A stretch of 64,000 nucleotides of DNA from Synechococcus sp. M16.1 (GTDB taxonomy: Bacteria > Cyanobacteriota > Cyanobacteriia > PCC-6307 > Cyanobiaceae), in assembly GCF_014279895.1 (NCBI RefSeq), contig NZ_CP047954.1, forward strand, positions 372,001 through 436,000. The letters are read 5' to 3'. Made by a program: the position numbers and the translations under genes. Positions 1 through 9,012 of this stretch are shown one piece after another (position 1 is the first letter of the stretch; every line of letters begins with the position of its first letter). The notes under the pieces were generated by a model that saw only the letters and a program-made list of their open reading frames with translations, was not told where the DNA came from and made no database searches.

Positions 1-1269
1 CATCATCTGGCGGGTCGCATCCTGGCTTAACTGCAGGCTCCCGGTGCTGGGATCCCAGCTCAGGACGGTGCCCACGTCCTCGCGTTGGGGAGACGGGCCG
101 GCCTCCGTGGCCTGGCTCCTGTCGGGATGCTCCACATGCAGCTGAAGCTTCACCCGTGGACCGGCTGCCTGGAGGTGAAGCGTGAGCTGACTGCCGGAGG
201 GGAGCCCCCTGGTGCTGCGGTCGATCAGACCCCCCAGCATCGGTTCCAGTCGACGGGAGTCACTGAGGATCGCCGGTAGGTCGGCGCTGAGATCCAGCTC
301 CAAGGCGATCCCGCGACGGTTCAGCTGCTTCGTCCAGCTGGGTGCAAGGGCGCTCAGCATGGCCTGCAAATCCGTGCGGGCCAGATTGGCCTCGTTGGGC
401 TCCCGTTGCAGTTCAGCGGCATGGAAGATCAGGCCAAATCGATCGATCTGCTCGCTGCATTCCACATCGATCTGCCGCAAGCGATTCACAACGACATCAG
501 CCAGATCCTTTCGCCGCAGAAGAGAGCGGATCAGTGTTCGGATCGTGGCCAGCGGGGTGCGCACCTCATGGGTGATCGCTTCCAGCAAATTCAGATCTCC
601 ATGGCTGGGCGCTTCCGGTGGGCGCTCAGCCTGGATGGGTTGCAGCATCAGCCCAGGGGCTGTGCCGGTGAGCCGCTCCGTCAGACGGGGCCAGAACTGT
701 TCTGACCAGGCTGCATTGCTCTGCAGGGAGCCGATCGATTCGAGCGCTTGGCGCAGCTGCTCGGCCTGCGCTGGTGACTGGTGCTCAAGCCGCCCCCCCA
801 GCTGCACCAGCACATCACTGAGCGTGGCCGGGTCGCATCGCATCAGCAGCTGCCGCTTCTGGGGCGGCCCATGCAGGGCAAGTGCCACCTGGACCTCGGG
901 CGTGATCACCAGCAGCAGTGGGTCATCTCCGTCGTCGGGGCGCAGGGACAAGCGTTGGAATCCCCGCAGGGAACCGGACTCATCGCTGCTGGACCGTCCC
1001 GGCAGTGCCGTTGGATGCGGACTCAGTTGATCCAGTTGATCTGGAGCCCACACCCATCCCTGCAGATGTTTCAGCAACTCCGGCTCATAGAGGGCTGGCA
1101 GGGGGGCAGCCAGCCAGATGCCGCGTTCCAGGCCTCGCTCAAGCAGGTCCTGTTGCAGGGTTTCCAGGGCAGCCCACCAAAGCCGCCGCACACCAATCTC
1201 ATCGCAGCGGCCCTGGGGCACGTCCTGTGCCAGCCGTTGCCGCAGGTTGGTGAAGGAGGGGCCGGTCAA
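1..1269 (-). CDS. Sensor histidine kinase, 3' end cut by the window edge
   Basis: The reverse strand stays open from the edge to the end of rodA. The translation holds a clear H-box, EAITHEVRTPLATIRTL, near plus-strand 540-590, with the phospho-acceptor His. About 200 residues before it show no membrane segment, so the kinase looks soluble. After the H-box the expected ATP-binding N-box has lost its Asn (the segment reads GGLIDRSTRGLP) and the G-box region is weak, so the ATPase part looks degenerate. No ATG is available. The best start is a TTG overlapping the rodA stop as TTGA, which implies translational coupling. Family: two-component signalling. The signal and partner regulator cannot be told from sequence. 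Confidence 0.8.
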   Translation of the reverse strand, partial: MTGPSFTNLRQRLAQDVPQGRCDEIGVRRLWWAALETLQQDLLERGLERGIWLAAPLPALYEPELLKHLQGWVWAPDQLDQLSPHPTALPGRSSSDESGSLRGFQRLSLRPDDGDDPLLLVITPEVQVALALHGPPQKRQLLMRCDPATLSDVLVQLGGRLEHQSPAQAEQLRQALESIGSLQSNAAWSEQFWPRLTERLTGTAPGLMLQPIQAERPPEAPSHGDLNLLEAITHEVRTPLATIRTLIRSLLRRKDLADVVVNRLRQIDVECSEQIDRFGLIFHAAELQREPNEANLARTDLQAMLSALAPSWTKQLNRRGIALELDLSADLPAILSDSRRLEPMLGGLIDRSTRGLPSGSQLTLHLQAAGPRVKLQLHVEHPDRSQATEAGPSPQREDVGTVLSWDPSTGSLQLSQDATRQMM

Positions 1270-2504
1270 CGGAGGTGCGACAAGGAGCGACGGCTTTGCC
1301 GGACCACCGACAGGCAGAGGCCGAGCGCGATGAAGTTCACCACCATGGCTGAGCGCCCATAACTGAGGAAGGGCAGGGGGATTCCTGTGACGGGGCCCAA
1401 GCCGATGGTCATGAAGATGTTGACCACCACCTGGAACATCAGCATCGTGCCGATCCCGATCACCACGAGTGATTCGAAGTCGGTGCGGGCATTGCGTGCG
1501 ATCTGGAGCAGCCGTGCCATCAACGCGGCAAAGCCAAGAACCACCAAAAGGCAGCCAATAAAGCCGGTTTCCTCACCGAGGGCGCTGAAGATGAAATCGG
1601 TGTGTTGTTCAGGGATGAAACGAAGCTTGGTCAGTTGTCCTTGAAGAAGACCTGTGCCCAAGACGCCGCCTGAACCGATGCCAACGGTGCTCTGGAGCAG
1701 GTGATAGCCCCCGCCCAATGGATCCTGACTGGGGTCGAGGAACAGCACCAAACGGTCCCGTTGATAGTCCTTCAAACCATGCATCCAGAGCCATGGCGTC
1801 ACAGCAGCCATGGCGCCGTGGATGGCCAGGGTTGCTGTGGCTGCCAGACGTTTCCAGGGCAAGGAGCGGTATGCGAGAACTCCCATCAGCGGGATCCAGA
1901 TGGCCATGGCCCAGGGGAGAAGGCCTGAGAGCAGGGCCGTCACCAGCGGTGACAACAACAGAATCACCCACTCGACCGGCATCCCCGACCAATAGAGCAT
2001 CGTGAGCATCAGGGCGCCGAATACAAGCGATGTGCCGAGATCAGGCTGGATGAACACCAACAGCCAAGGCACTGCAATCACCCCGAGCGGGCGCATCAGA
2101 TCAACCGGTCGTTCCACCGGGTGTCGCGACAAGACTGCTGCCACGAGCAGGATCGCCGCGATCTTGGCGAACTCCGATGGCTGAACATGAACCCCACCAA
2201 TGCTGATCCAGCGTTGGGCACCCAGCGCTGTGGTCCCAATCACACGCACCGCCACCAGGCTGATCACCGTGAGGGCGTAGACGGGAACCAAAAGAGGCCG
2301 GAGACGCTGCAACGGCAGCCGTTCCAGCCCCAGCGCCAGCAGCACTCCGAAGGCCGCGGTGACCCAGTGGTGATACCAGTCGGCATAGTCCGCCTGGCGT
2401 TGGGTGCTGGCGATCAGCACCCCGGCGATGGTGATCATTCCGAGCGGAACACCCCAGAGCACCCACTCCCGGTGCGATCTGCGGCGGTCACGTCGGCTGA
2501 ACAT
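1266..2504 (-). CDS. rodA: Rod-shape peptidoglycan glycosyltransferase RodA (SEDS family)
   Basis: This 412-residue polytopic membrane protein has the SEDS hallmarks: an early GAQRWISIGGVHVQPSEFAK motif, the loop YQRDRLVLFLDPSQDPLGGGYH, GLLQGQLTKLRFIPEQHTDF and a late PLPFLSYGRSAMV segment. SEDS proteins polymerise lipid II into glycan strands; RodA works with PBP2 in lateral wall growth. FtsW is the close alternative, but the length and the GLGPVTGIPLPFLSYG ending fit RodA better. It lies directly downstream of mrp on the same strand (2-nt gap) and its stop overlaps the kinase start. Confidence 0.88.
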   Translation of the reverse strand: MFSRRDRRRSHREWVLWGVPLGMITIAGVLIASTQRQADYADWYHHWVTAAFGVLLALGLERLPLQRLRPLLVPVYALTVISLVAVRVIGTTALGAQRWISIGGVHVQPSEFAKIAAILLVAAVLSRHPVERPVDLMRPLGVIAVPWLLVFIQPDLGTSLVFGALMLTMLYWSGMPVEWVILLLSPLVTALLSGLLPWAMAIWIPLMGVLAYRSLPWKRLAATATLAIHGAMAAVTPWLWMHGLKDYQRDRLVLFLDPSQDPLGGGYHLLQSTVGIGSGGVLGTGLLQGQLTKLRFIPEQHTDFIFSALGEETGFIGCLLVVLGFAALMARLLQIARNARTDFESLVVIGIGTMLMFQVVVNIFMTIGLGPVTGIPLPFLSYGRSAMVVNFIALGLCLSVVRQSRRSLSHLR

Positions 2505-2506
2505 CG

Positions 2507-3583
2507 TCAGACGGGCTGGGTGACGGCCTTGAGCACCGCTTCAGCAAGGTTCTTGAACTCAGCGGCGCTGGCGGAGTCGCTGCGGTTGATCACGATCGGT
2601 CGTCCCGTGTCACCGCCTTCCTGCACGGGCATTTCCATGGGGATCTGAGCCAGCAGGGGTACGTCGTAATCCGCAGCGAGTTGGGCGCCGCCGCCACTGC
2701 CGAAGAGGGCGTAGCGGCAGTCGGGACGGTCCGGAGGAATGAAGGTGCTCATGTTCTCCACCACGCCCAGAACGGGAATGCCCATCTGCCGGAACATGGC
2801 GAGCCCCCGTCGCGCATCCTGCAGCGACACCTGTTGTGGGGTGGTCACGATCACAACGCCCGCCATCGGCACTGCCTGGGCCAGGGAGAGCTGTGCATCA
2901 CCGGTGCCCGGCGGCAGATCAACGATGAGAACGTCCCGCTCACCCCATTCGGCCTGATACAGGAACTGCCGAATGATGCCGTTGAGCATCGGGCCGCGCC
3001 AGATCACAGGCTGGTGATCATCGATCAGCAGACCCATCGACACCATGGCGATGCCGCAGGTCTCGATCGGGACAATCCGCTGCTGATCGCCGCTGCCCTG
3101 CACCTCAGGTGTTTGGTCAGCGACGCCCAGCATGGTGGGTGCGTTAGGCCCGTAAATATCGGCGTCCAGAAGTCCGACCCGCAGGCCGGTCTGGGCGAGG
3201 GCGCAGGCCAGATTGACCGCGACGGTGCTCTTGCCGACGCCGCCCTTGCCGCTGCTCACGGCAATCACCTGGCGCACGCCGGGGATCGACTGGCGTTCCG
3301 CCGGCTGACCATGGCCAGCCTGGCCAATGCCCCCTTGGCTTGGCGGTTGGCCGACCTCGATCTGCACGTCGTCAATGCCATCGAGGGCCATCAGAGCTCC
3401 CCTTGCTTCGGCCACGATGCGGTCTCGCTGGCTTTGGGCGAAGCCTGGAAGGCTGAGGCGAAACACAGCCCTCGGCGGGGTGATGCGGATTTGTTCGATC
3501 CAGCCAAGCTCCAGGGCCGTTTTGCCACTGCCGGCATCTTTGACTTGCTGGAGGGCTTGGTTGGCCTGCTCGACCGGGGTCAT
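2507..3583 (-). CDS. mrp: Mrp/NBP35-type Fe-S cluster carrier ATPase (ApbC)
   Basis: A 358-residue P-loop ATPase. The first 100 residues form the MIP18/DUF59 domain common at the N terminus of bacterial Mrp (WIEQIRITPPRAVFRLSLPG). The deviant Walker A follows as [18 protein letters not shown], then DADIYGPNAPTMLG and VDLPPGTGDAQL. Mrp proteins bind and transfer 4Fe-4S clusters to apo-proteins, which matters for photosystem I and ferredoxins. The frame is open further upstream, but the DUF59 domain begins at the ATG used here, leaving a divergent 115-nt gap to hemF. A start 3 codons earlier (MKRMTPV) is equally possible. Confidence 0.9.
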   Translation of the reverse strand: MTPVEQANQALQQVKDAGSGKTALELGWIEQIRITPPRAVFRLSLPGFAQSQRDRIVAEARGALMALDGIDDVQIEVGQPPSQGGIGQAGHGQPAERQSIPGVRQVIAVSSGKGGVGKSTVAVNLACALAQTGLRVGLLDADIYGPNAPTMLGVADQTPEVQGSGDQQRIVPIETCGIAMVSMGLLIDDHQPVIWRGPMLNGIIRQFLYQAEWGERDVLIVDLPPGTGDAQLSLAQAVPMAGVVIVTTPQQVSLQDARRGLAMFRQMGIPVLGVVENMSTFIPPDRPDCRYALFGSGGGAQLAADYDVPLLAQIPMEMPVQEGGDTGRPIVINRSDSASAAEFKNLAEAVLKAVTQPV

Positions 3584-3698
3584 CCGTTTCATCAAGGCAA
3601 GCCGGATCCTAGGGGCGCCGCCCGTGACAGTCCCTGACGGATGCTTGTCCAGGCCTGGGGTGACCTGGTTAGGTTTCGATGTCTTCAGTCTCTGACAC

Positions 3699-4787
3699 AT
3701 GGTCCGCTCCCTGATTCGCCGCGTCCTCGGACGCCAGGACGTGGGTGTCAGCAAGGCTCCCCTTGAGCTGCCCCCCAGCGATTCCAGAGAGCGGGCCCGG
3801 TCGATGGTGATGGGGCTGCAGGACGAAATCTGTGCGGGCCTGGAAGCCCTCGACGGTGAAGGTCGCTTCGTTGAGGAGAGTTGGGTCAGGCCTGAAGGGG
3901 GTGGTGGGCGCTCCCGGGTGATGCGTGAGGGGCGCGTCTTTGAACAGGGCGGCGTGAATTTCTCCGAGGTTCAAGGCGAAGAACTGCCCCCGTCGATCCT
4001 CAAGCAGCGTCCTGAGGCCAAGGGGCATCCCTGGTTCGCCACGGGAACCTCGATGGTGCTGCATCCCCGCAACCCCTACATCCCGACCGTTCACCTCAAT
4101 TACCGCTATTTCGAGGCTGGCCCGGTGTGGTGGTTCGGCGGTGGTGCCGACCTCACGCCCTACTACCCGTTCCTCGACGACGCCCGTCATTTCCATCGCA
4201 CCCACCAGGCGGCCTGTGATTCAGTTCACCCGGATCTGCACAAGGTGTTCAAGCCCTGGTGCGATGAATACTTTTATTTGAAGCACCGTGGTGAAACCCG
4301 CGGCGTTGGCGGCATCTTTTACGACTACCAAGACGCCAACGGCACCCTCTACAAGGGTCAGGATCCCTGCGGGTCTGCTGCTCAGGTGTCGGCTCGCTTG
4401 GGAGCTCGGCCGTTGAGCTGGGAGCAGCTGTTCTCCTTGGGGCAGGCCAATGGCAGAGCCTTTCTTCCCGCCTATGCCCCCATCGTGGAGAAGCGCCACC
4501 CGATGGCCTATGGCGATCGCGAAAGGGACTTTCAGCTCTATCGCCGGGGACGTTATGTGGAGTTCAACCTGGTGTGGGATCGCGGCACGATCTTCGGCCT
4601 GCAGACCAATGGACGCACGGAGTCGATCCTGATGTCTCTGCCCCCGCTGGTGCGTTGGGAGTACGGCTACACCGCCGAGGCCGGATCAAGGGAAGCCCTG
4701 CTGACCGAACTGTTCACCAAGCCGCAGGACTGGCTCGGTGATGCCTCGCTGGATGAGCGCTGCCGCCCCCATGGAGCGATCAACTAA
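3699..4787 (+). CDS. hemF: Oxygen-dependent coproporphyrinogen III oxidase
   Basis: HemF converts coproporphyrinogen III to protoporphyrinogen IX using O2, feeding both haem/bilin and chlorophyll synthesis. The 362-residue protein shows the family signatures: [55 protein letters not shown], the long [16 protein letters not shown] stretch, and [30 protein letters not shown] near the C terminus. It is divergent from mrp and its TAA stop overlaps the stop of the convergent amidase gene. In a phycobilisome-making organism this step supplies the tetrapyrrole pool used by pebA and pebB. Confidence 0.95.
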   Translation: MVRSLIRRVLGRQDVGVSKAPLELPPSDSRERARSMVMGLQDEICAGLEALDGEGRFVEESWVRPEGGGGRSRVMREGRVFEQGGVNFSEVQGEELPPSILKQRPEAKGHPWFATGTSMVLHPRNPYIPTVHLNYRYFEAGPVWWFGGGADLTPYYPFLDDARHFHRTHQAACDSVHPDLHKVFKPWCDEYFYLKHRGETRGVGGIFYDYQDANGTLYKGQDPCGSAAQVSARLGARPLSWEQLFSLGQANGRAFLPAYAPIVEKRHPMAYGDRERDFQLYRRGRYVEFNLVWDRGTIFGLQTNGRTESILMSLPPLVRWEYGYTAEAGSREALLTELFTKPQDWLGDASLDERCRPHGAIN

Positions 4788-5617
4788 CTGACGCCTTGAA
4801 CGAGCGCGTTCACCACGCGCTCGGCCAGGCAATTCACCGTGTGATCTCTGGAGCGTGGATCCCTCAGTTTCGTCTCGAGAGGGGGCTCCAGCATGGCGAT
4901 TTCAAGAATTCCGATCCCGCGCCGAGGACCGCCAAGGCCTCCGCGGAACAGGCGTGGGTAGCGCCCAAATGCCTGGGCCAGGTTTTCATCGACGACATTC
5001 AGTTCGCGCACATTTGGGAGCACCGGAATCAGACCGGAGCCGAAGCCATGGGGCCGGTAGGCATCGAAATGGATCTCCAGGACATATTCACCACGCTCTG
5101 AAAAGACCTTGGCCTTCGACCAGTTGGTGCTGGGGTCGTCATCGTTCGAGATGCTGATGGACGGCGGGGTGTAGGCGCGGATGTTCAAGCCACGGGCCTG
5201 GCCTTGGCTCACCACAGCGGCCTGAACTTCGCGGTTCCAGAACAGCTCATCGCGAATGCCCGGTTGCATCGGCGGTCGCGTCTGCTGATCCACGGCATAT
5301 CCAGGGGTTCCTGGACTAGCAGTGCCCTGGGAGTCGGCATGTCCTGCCATGACGACGATTGGCAGGTTGCTCTGCACAGGGCTTCTGCCAACCCAGCTCC
5401 CGGGTTTCTTTGTGCGTGGGCCGAGCAAGGGATCTGGCGTGGCGGGCTCAGGACAGGGGGCTGGCTGTTTCGGTGCTGGTTTTTTGCTGGGTTCGGCTGT
5501 GCCAAGCCAGTTGTGCTGTTCCGCAGCCTTGGTCATCGCCAGGGTTGCCAGTGACAGGCCTGCGATGGCAAGTCCTGAGGCAAAGCGACGCCGTCGCATC
5601 CAGGCCGGCAGACCCAT
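4784..5617 (-). CDS. Exported N-acetylmuramoyl-L-alanine amidase-like protein
   Basis: The 277-residue protein starts with an arginine-rich stretch and a hydrophobic helix (residues 13-30), a signal anchor. A Pro/Ala/Lys-rich linker follows up to about residue 80. The rest resembles the amidase_3 zinc fold: [12 protein letters not shown] (first His), [10 protein letters not shown] (Glu), [10 protein letters not shown] (second His) and [13 protein letters not shown] (catalytic-type Glu). Such enzymes cut the amide bond between MurNAc and the stem peptide in the periplasm. The zinc-ligand assignment is by eye. The gene converges on hemF and follows the next gene by 3 nt, so the two probably share a transcript. 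Confidence 0.65.
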   Translation of the reverse strand: MGLPAWMRRRRFASGLAIAGLSLATLAMTKAAEQHNWLGTAEPSKKPAPKQPAPCPEPATPDPLLGPRTKKPGSWVGRSPVQSNLPIVVMAGHADSQGTASPGTPGYAVDQQTRPPMQPGIRDELFWNREVQAAVVSQGQARGLNIRAYTPPSISISNDDDPSTNWSKAKVFSERGEYVLEIHFDAYRPHGFGSGLIPVLPNVRELNVVDENLAQAFGRYPRLFRGGLGGPRRGIGILEIAMLEPPLETKLRDPRSRDHTVNCLAERVVNALVQGVS

Positions 5618-5620
5618 TGT

Positions 5621-6175
5621 TCAGATGGGGGAGGAGAGCAGGGATCCGTCACTGGCGAGTTGCAGGGTCTCAGCCAGTTCCAGTTCGATGGCGATCAATT
5701 CGTCCCGATGAGCCCGCAGACGAATGGCGCTGCCGTCTCCCTCGGGAGCAGGAAGGAGTTGCAGTTCAAGGGCTTCTGTGCGAGCTGCCCGCCGTGTGTA
5801 GACAGCTCCTGCCAGAGGGCCGAGGCCAATCAGCAGCAGAGGCCACCAGTGCAGTTGGGGTGCCAGCTGACGCAGGACCAGGCCGAAGCAGGCGGAGCCA
5901 GTGGCCGCCAGCACTGACAGCAATACGGCAAGGGGTTGGCTGGAGGCCACTTTCCCCTTGAAGCGGAGCACCTGGCGCTCAGCATCGCCGCCATCCCGGC
6001 TCCAGCCGCGCTCTTCCAGCCAAGTGCTGAGCCCGTCAAGCACGGTGATGGGGGGTTGGGGGGACATCACGTCCACCACTGTGGTTCGGTCTTTGCTGGC
6101 TGCACGAAGAAAGAAGACCAGACCAATCGCCAGCAGAACAGTCAGCAGGAGGGTGGATTGAAATCCTGCAGGCAT
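5621..6175 (-). CDS. CCB-like membrane protein (cofactor assembly of cytochrome complex, subunit B type)
   Basis: A 184-residue protein with one N-terminal membrane helix (residues 7-25) and a pair of hydrophobic segments (about 78-125, including LAVLLSVLAATGSACFGLVL and WWPLLLIGLGPLAGAVY) around a short loop. The layout and the C-terminal domain (ELQLLPAPEGDGSAIRLRAHRDEL) match the cyanobacterial and plastid CCB2/CCB4-type family, which helps attach haem ci to cytochrome b6. The match is from memory of the family, so the function is a moderate-confidence inference. Confidence 0.5.
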   Translation of the reverse strand: MPAGFQSTLLLTVLLAIGLVFFLRAASKDRTTVVDVMSPQPPITVLDGLSTWLEERGWSRDGGDAERQVLRFKGKVASSQPLAVLLSVLAATGSACFGLVLRQLAPQLHWWPLLLIGLGPLAGAVYTRRAARTEALELQLLPAPEGDGSAIRLRAHRDELIAIELELAETLQLASDGSLLSSPI

Positions 6176-6225
6176 GGCATCCCGGTGGTGTTCAACCTTT
6201 TTAAGCCTTGCGCCGGCTGAATCGC

Positions 6226-6609
6226 TTAGTTCAAGGCGAACCGGTGGGAGTCCAGCCAGCTGCGCCAGGGGTGCATCAGTCGCTCGGCTTCGCCGCGTGC
6301 ATCGGATTCAAGGTGCAGCATGCGCCGCGGCCGTCCGCGGCTCGGGCAGCGTTGGGTGTAACAGCTGATCGAGCCCTGTTGCTCAAGGAACTCCAGGGCC
6401 TGTTGCAGCACGGTTTCAGAAAGCCGCAGTTGCGGCTCCTCCTGGATCAGTTTCTGCAGGAGTCCGGAGGGGTAGTTGTCGTCTTTGAGCAAGCACTCGA
6501 GGATCCAGCAGACAGCCAGCTCCAGGTCGAGGAACTGCGGCGGCGGCTGATGGAAGTACTGCTCGATGTCTGCCAGACAGGTGCGCGAAGGCTTTCTGCG
6601 AGAGAACAC
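6226..6609 (-). CDS. Conserved hypothetical protein, possibly winged-helix
   Basis: I do not recognise this 127-residue protein firmly. The middle is helical and leucine-rich (LELAVCWILECLLKDDNYPSG, then LSETVLQQALEFLEQQGSI), followed by CYTQRCPSRGRPRRMLHL. The last part looks like the beta-wing of a small winged-helix DNA-binding domain with an RGRPRR basic turn. It ends with WRSWLDSHRFALN. It is divergent from the RNase D gene, with about 115 nt between the starts. Confidence 0.55.
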   Translation of the reverse strand: MFSRRKPSRTCLADIEQYFHQPPPQFLDLELAVCWILECLLKDDNYPSGLLQKLIQEEPQLRLSETVLQQALEFLEQQGSISCYTQRCPSRGRPRRMLHLESDARGEAERLMHPWRSWLDSHRFALN

Positions 6610-6724
6610 AGGCGCGGGACGACTTCACCAATCAAAAGCGATCTCATTTCGAGATTCAAGAGGAGAGTCTTGAGACTTGCTGTGGAGGTGATTGGCCACA
6701 CTGGCCCTATCCCTTCCTGAAGTC

Positions 6725-7369
6725 ATGGCTGAGAAGTCGTCATCCCCAGCGGAATTCGCCGTCTTTGATCGCGACCTCGATGCAGCTTGGACGGAGCGCT
6801 ATCTGCAGTCCCCGCGGCTTGCGGTTGATACCGAAGCGATGGGGCTGATCCATGGGCGTGATCGGCTTTGCCTGGTTCAGATCGCCGACGCCGAAGACCG
6901 TGTGGCCTGCGTCCGCATTGGCCTGGGCCAGACCGAGGCGCCGAATCTCAAGCGCCTGTTTGAGGCGCTCACGGTGGAGAAGGTGTTTCACTTCGCCCGT
7001 TTTGATGTGGCTGCGCTTGCCGCCGGTTTGGGGATCGACGTGAACCCCGTGTTCTGCACCAAGGTCGGCAGTCGGCTCGGCCGCACGTACACCCCCCGCC
7101 ATGGCCTCAAGGATCTGGTGATGGAATTGGTCGGCGTTGAGCTGGACAAGGGCGCCCAGAGCAGTGACTGGGGCCGGGTGGACGAACTCACGGATGCCCA
7201 GCTGGCCTACGCCGCCAACGATGTGCGCTATCTGCTGCCAGCCCGTGAGCGCCTGGAGCAGATGTTGCGGCGGGAAGGGCGCTGGGATCTGGCGCAACGC
7301 TGCTTCCAGTGCGTTCCGGTGGTAGCCGAGCTGGATCGGCTGCGCTTTCACCAGATCTTTGAGCACTGA
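6725..7369 (+). CDS. rnd: Ribonuclease D-like 3'-5' exonuclease
   Basis: A DEDD-family exonuclease of about 214 residues. The catalytic motifs are visible: Exo I as LAVDTEAMGL (D and E), Exo II as VFHFARFDVAAL (D), and Exo III as QLAYAANDVRYLLPARERL (YxxxD). It stops before any HRDC domain, so it is the short catalytic-only form usual in cyanobacteria. RNase D trims the 3' ends of tRNA precursors and other small RNAs. The start chosen (MAEKSS) leaves out 11 upstream residues that do not look like protein. Confidence 0.85.
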   Translation: MAEKSSSPAEFAVFDRDLDAAWTERYLQSPRLAVDTEAMGLIHGRDRLCLVQIADAEDRVACVRIGLGQTEAPNLKRLFEALTVEKVFHFARFDVAALAAGLGIDVNPVFCTKVGSRLGRTYTPRHGLKDLVMELVGVELDKGAQSSDWGRVDELTDAQLAYAANDVRYLLPARERLEQMLRREGRWDLAQRCFQCVPVVAELDRLRFHQIFEH

Positions 7370-7378
7370 GGTTGGGGC

Positions 7379-7645
7379 TCAGTCTTCCAGCATGAAATTG
7401 CCGTCGCCTTCGCTGTTCTCGAGCAACGCGTCCAGCTGACGGGCGTGGTCACCGTTGTCCTTGTCGAGGGCGGCCAGCATGGATTCAGCCATGGCTCGCC
7501 GTCCCTCCACATCGCGATGTCCTTCTCGGGCCGCGGCTTGTTCCACCTGGCGCCGGGCACTGGCGAGGCTGATGCTCAGTCGACTCGCCAACTGGGCACA
7601 AAGTTTGACGAGGGTGGGGTCTTGAATCGCGGCCATCGCAACCAA
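7379..7645 (-). CDS. Small conserved hypothetical protein
   Basis: An 88-residue, mostly helical, charged protein (LVKLCAQLASRLSISLASA, then RRAMAESMLAALD and LDALLENSEGDGNFMLED). It has no membrane segment and no cysteine cluster. It looks like the small acidic hypothetical proteins that recur in marine Synechococcus, but I cannot name a family. A second possible start lies three codons in. It is 10 nt downstream of the LpxB-related gene on the same strand, so co-transcription is likely. Confidence 0.55.
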   Translation of the reverse strand: MVAMAAIQDPTLVKLCAQLASRLSISLASARRQVEQAAAREGHRDVEGRRAMAESMLAALDKDNGDHARQLDALLENSEGDGNFMLED

Positions 7646-7655
7646 CCGAAGATCT

Positions 7656-8897
7656 TCAGTATCCGTTGAAGCGATCCAGGATCAGGCGTGCCAGCTGATC
7701 GCTCCCGCCTGCCGGCCCCATCCGCTGCGTGCCGATTCGTCCCAGGTGGGAGCGGAGTGTCGGGTCGTCCAGGAGGAATTCGAGCCGTCTCGTGAGCTCG
7801 GATTCATCAGAGCAGGGACGAACCGCACCCCCCAGCAGGCGGCTCTGACGGCGAGCGAAGCCCGGCTTGAACTGCGGTCCTGGTCCCGGCAGGGACAGGG
7901 CCGGAATGCCCAGCCCCACCAGTTGTTCTGTCGCCGTTCCGGCAGTGGCGATGCCGGCTTCTGCCCAGCCAGCCCATTGGTCAAAGCAACCTCGCCCGAT
8001 CAGCACCAGGCAGGCTCCTTTCACCCAGCAGGCTTCGGCACCCAGTTGGTCTGAAGGCGGAAGGCTGCGTCGAAACCCCAGTTGTTCAAGACTGTTGCTC
8101 AGGGCCTTTGCATCGGGTTGGGCGCCCACGGCCACGAGCAGTGCCATCGGCACACGGCCGGGCAGCGCTATGGCACTGCGAACCAACCGCTGCAGGTTTC
8201 GCTGGGCCTCCGGCATGCGACTTCCGCAGAGCAGGAGCACTCGGCGGCAGCGGTCCAGGGCTGATGGCAGTGGTTGGACCTGAAGGCCATCCATCATCGG
8301 ATTGCCCGGCGCAAGGGCGCCCACGCCCTTGCGTTGCAAGCCTCGGGCCGTGAGCCGATCACGCATGGCCACCAGCTGACAACGGCGCGAGCGCATCAGG
8401 CGCCATTCCCATGGATCCCACTCACTGCCTTTGAGCCGGTGGTAGCAGTCGCTCTTGGACCGTCCGGGACCGCTGAGCCAGGTGTAGTCGCTTTTGGGAG
8501 TGCCGATGAAGCCAAAGGGGGCACCACTGCTCCAGGCCATCAGCAGCGGCAGCAAATCACCCACGGCAACGATGGGTTGGCGCTCATGTCCTAGGCGGCG
8601 TACCAACTGCCATTGACTCCAGCTCAGGCTGGGGAGCCCAGCTCTGACGTCTGCCAGCAGACCTCTCAGGCTTTGGTTGCTGAAGCCACCACTGGGCAGG
8701 GCCGCTTTTGGCCCCAGGCGTGTCAACCATCCCTGCTGAACAGCAGCATCAAACACCCGTCCGGCACCCACCAGAGGAAGCACGGTCAGGGGGCGTCGCG
8801 GTGCGCGCCGATGCACGGCCTGGATGATCCGCAGGGTGATCAGGTCTTCGCCGTGCCCGTTGCAGAGAAACAGCAGTGAGCCAGGGGCGTGGCTGAT
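7656..8897 (-). CDS. Lipid-A-disaccharide synthase-related glycosyltransferase
   Basis: The protein follows the cyanobacterial LpxB-related family: an N-terminal LLFLCNGHGEDLITLRI loop, PFGFIGTPKSDYTWLSGP, CQLVAMRDRLTARGL, and a C-terminal nucleotide-sugar-binding half with LCGSRMPEAQRN, GIATAGTATEQLVGLGIPAL and GPGPQFKPGFARRQ. LpxB itself joins UDP-diacylglucosamine to lipid X; the role of the related family is unproven. The start is a problem. No ATG, GTG or TTG lies in frame between the conserved core and tRNA-Cys. The only upstream candidate is a TTG inside the tRNA. An ATC 6 nt after an AGGGGA ribosome-binding sequence is the start used here, tentatively. Confidence 0.7.
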   Translation of the reverse strand: MSHAPGSLLFLCNGHGEDLITLRIIQAVHRRAPRRPLTVLPLVGAGRVFDAAVQQGWLTRLGPKAALPSGGFSNQSLRGLLADVRAGLPSLSWSQWQLVRRLGHERQPIVAVGDLLPLLMAWSSGAPFGFIGTPKSDYTWLSGPGRSKSDCYHRLKGSEWDPWEWRLMRSRRCQLVAMRDRLTARGLQRKGVGALAPGNPMMDGLQVQPLPSALDRCRRVLLLCGSRMPEAQRNLQRLVRSAIALPGRVPMALLVAVGAQPDAKALSNSLEQLGFRRSLPPSDQLGAEACWVKGACLVLIGRGCFDQWAGWAEAGIATAGTATEQLVGLGIPALSLPGPGPQFKPGFARRQSRLLGGAVRPCSDESELTRRLEFLLDDPTLRSHLGRIGTQRMGPAGGSDQLARLILDRFNGY

Positions 8898-8930
8898 ACG
8901 ATCCCCTGATGGGGACAGCTGTTCCCGGGC

Positions 8931-9001
8931 GGCGGCATGGCCAAGTGGTAAGGCAGAGGATTGCAAATCCTTTATCCCCAGTTCGAATCTGGGTGCCGCC
9001 T
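8931..9001 (+). tRNA. trnC: tRNA-Cys (GCA)
   Basis: A complete cloverleaf: 7-bp acceptor GGCGGCA/TGCCGCC, D arm GCCAAGTGGTAAGGC, anticodon loop TTGCAAA with anticodon GCA, and T arm CCCAGTTCGAATCTGGG, followed by discriminator T. No CCA is encoded. The gene runs head-to-head against the LpxB-related gene. Confidence 0.97.
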
Positions 9002-9012
9002 TTGAATCCTCA

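Noticed and set aside
212-1362. Long plus-strand frames at the left end
   Set aside because: They are antisense to a sensor kinase whose H-box is clear on the minus strand; they are Ser/Arg-rich and match no family.
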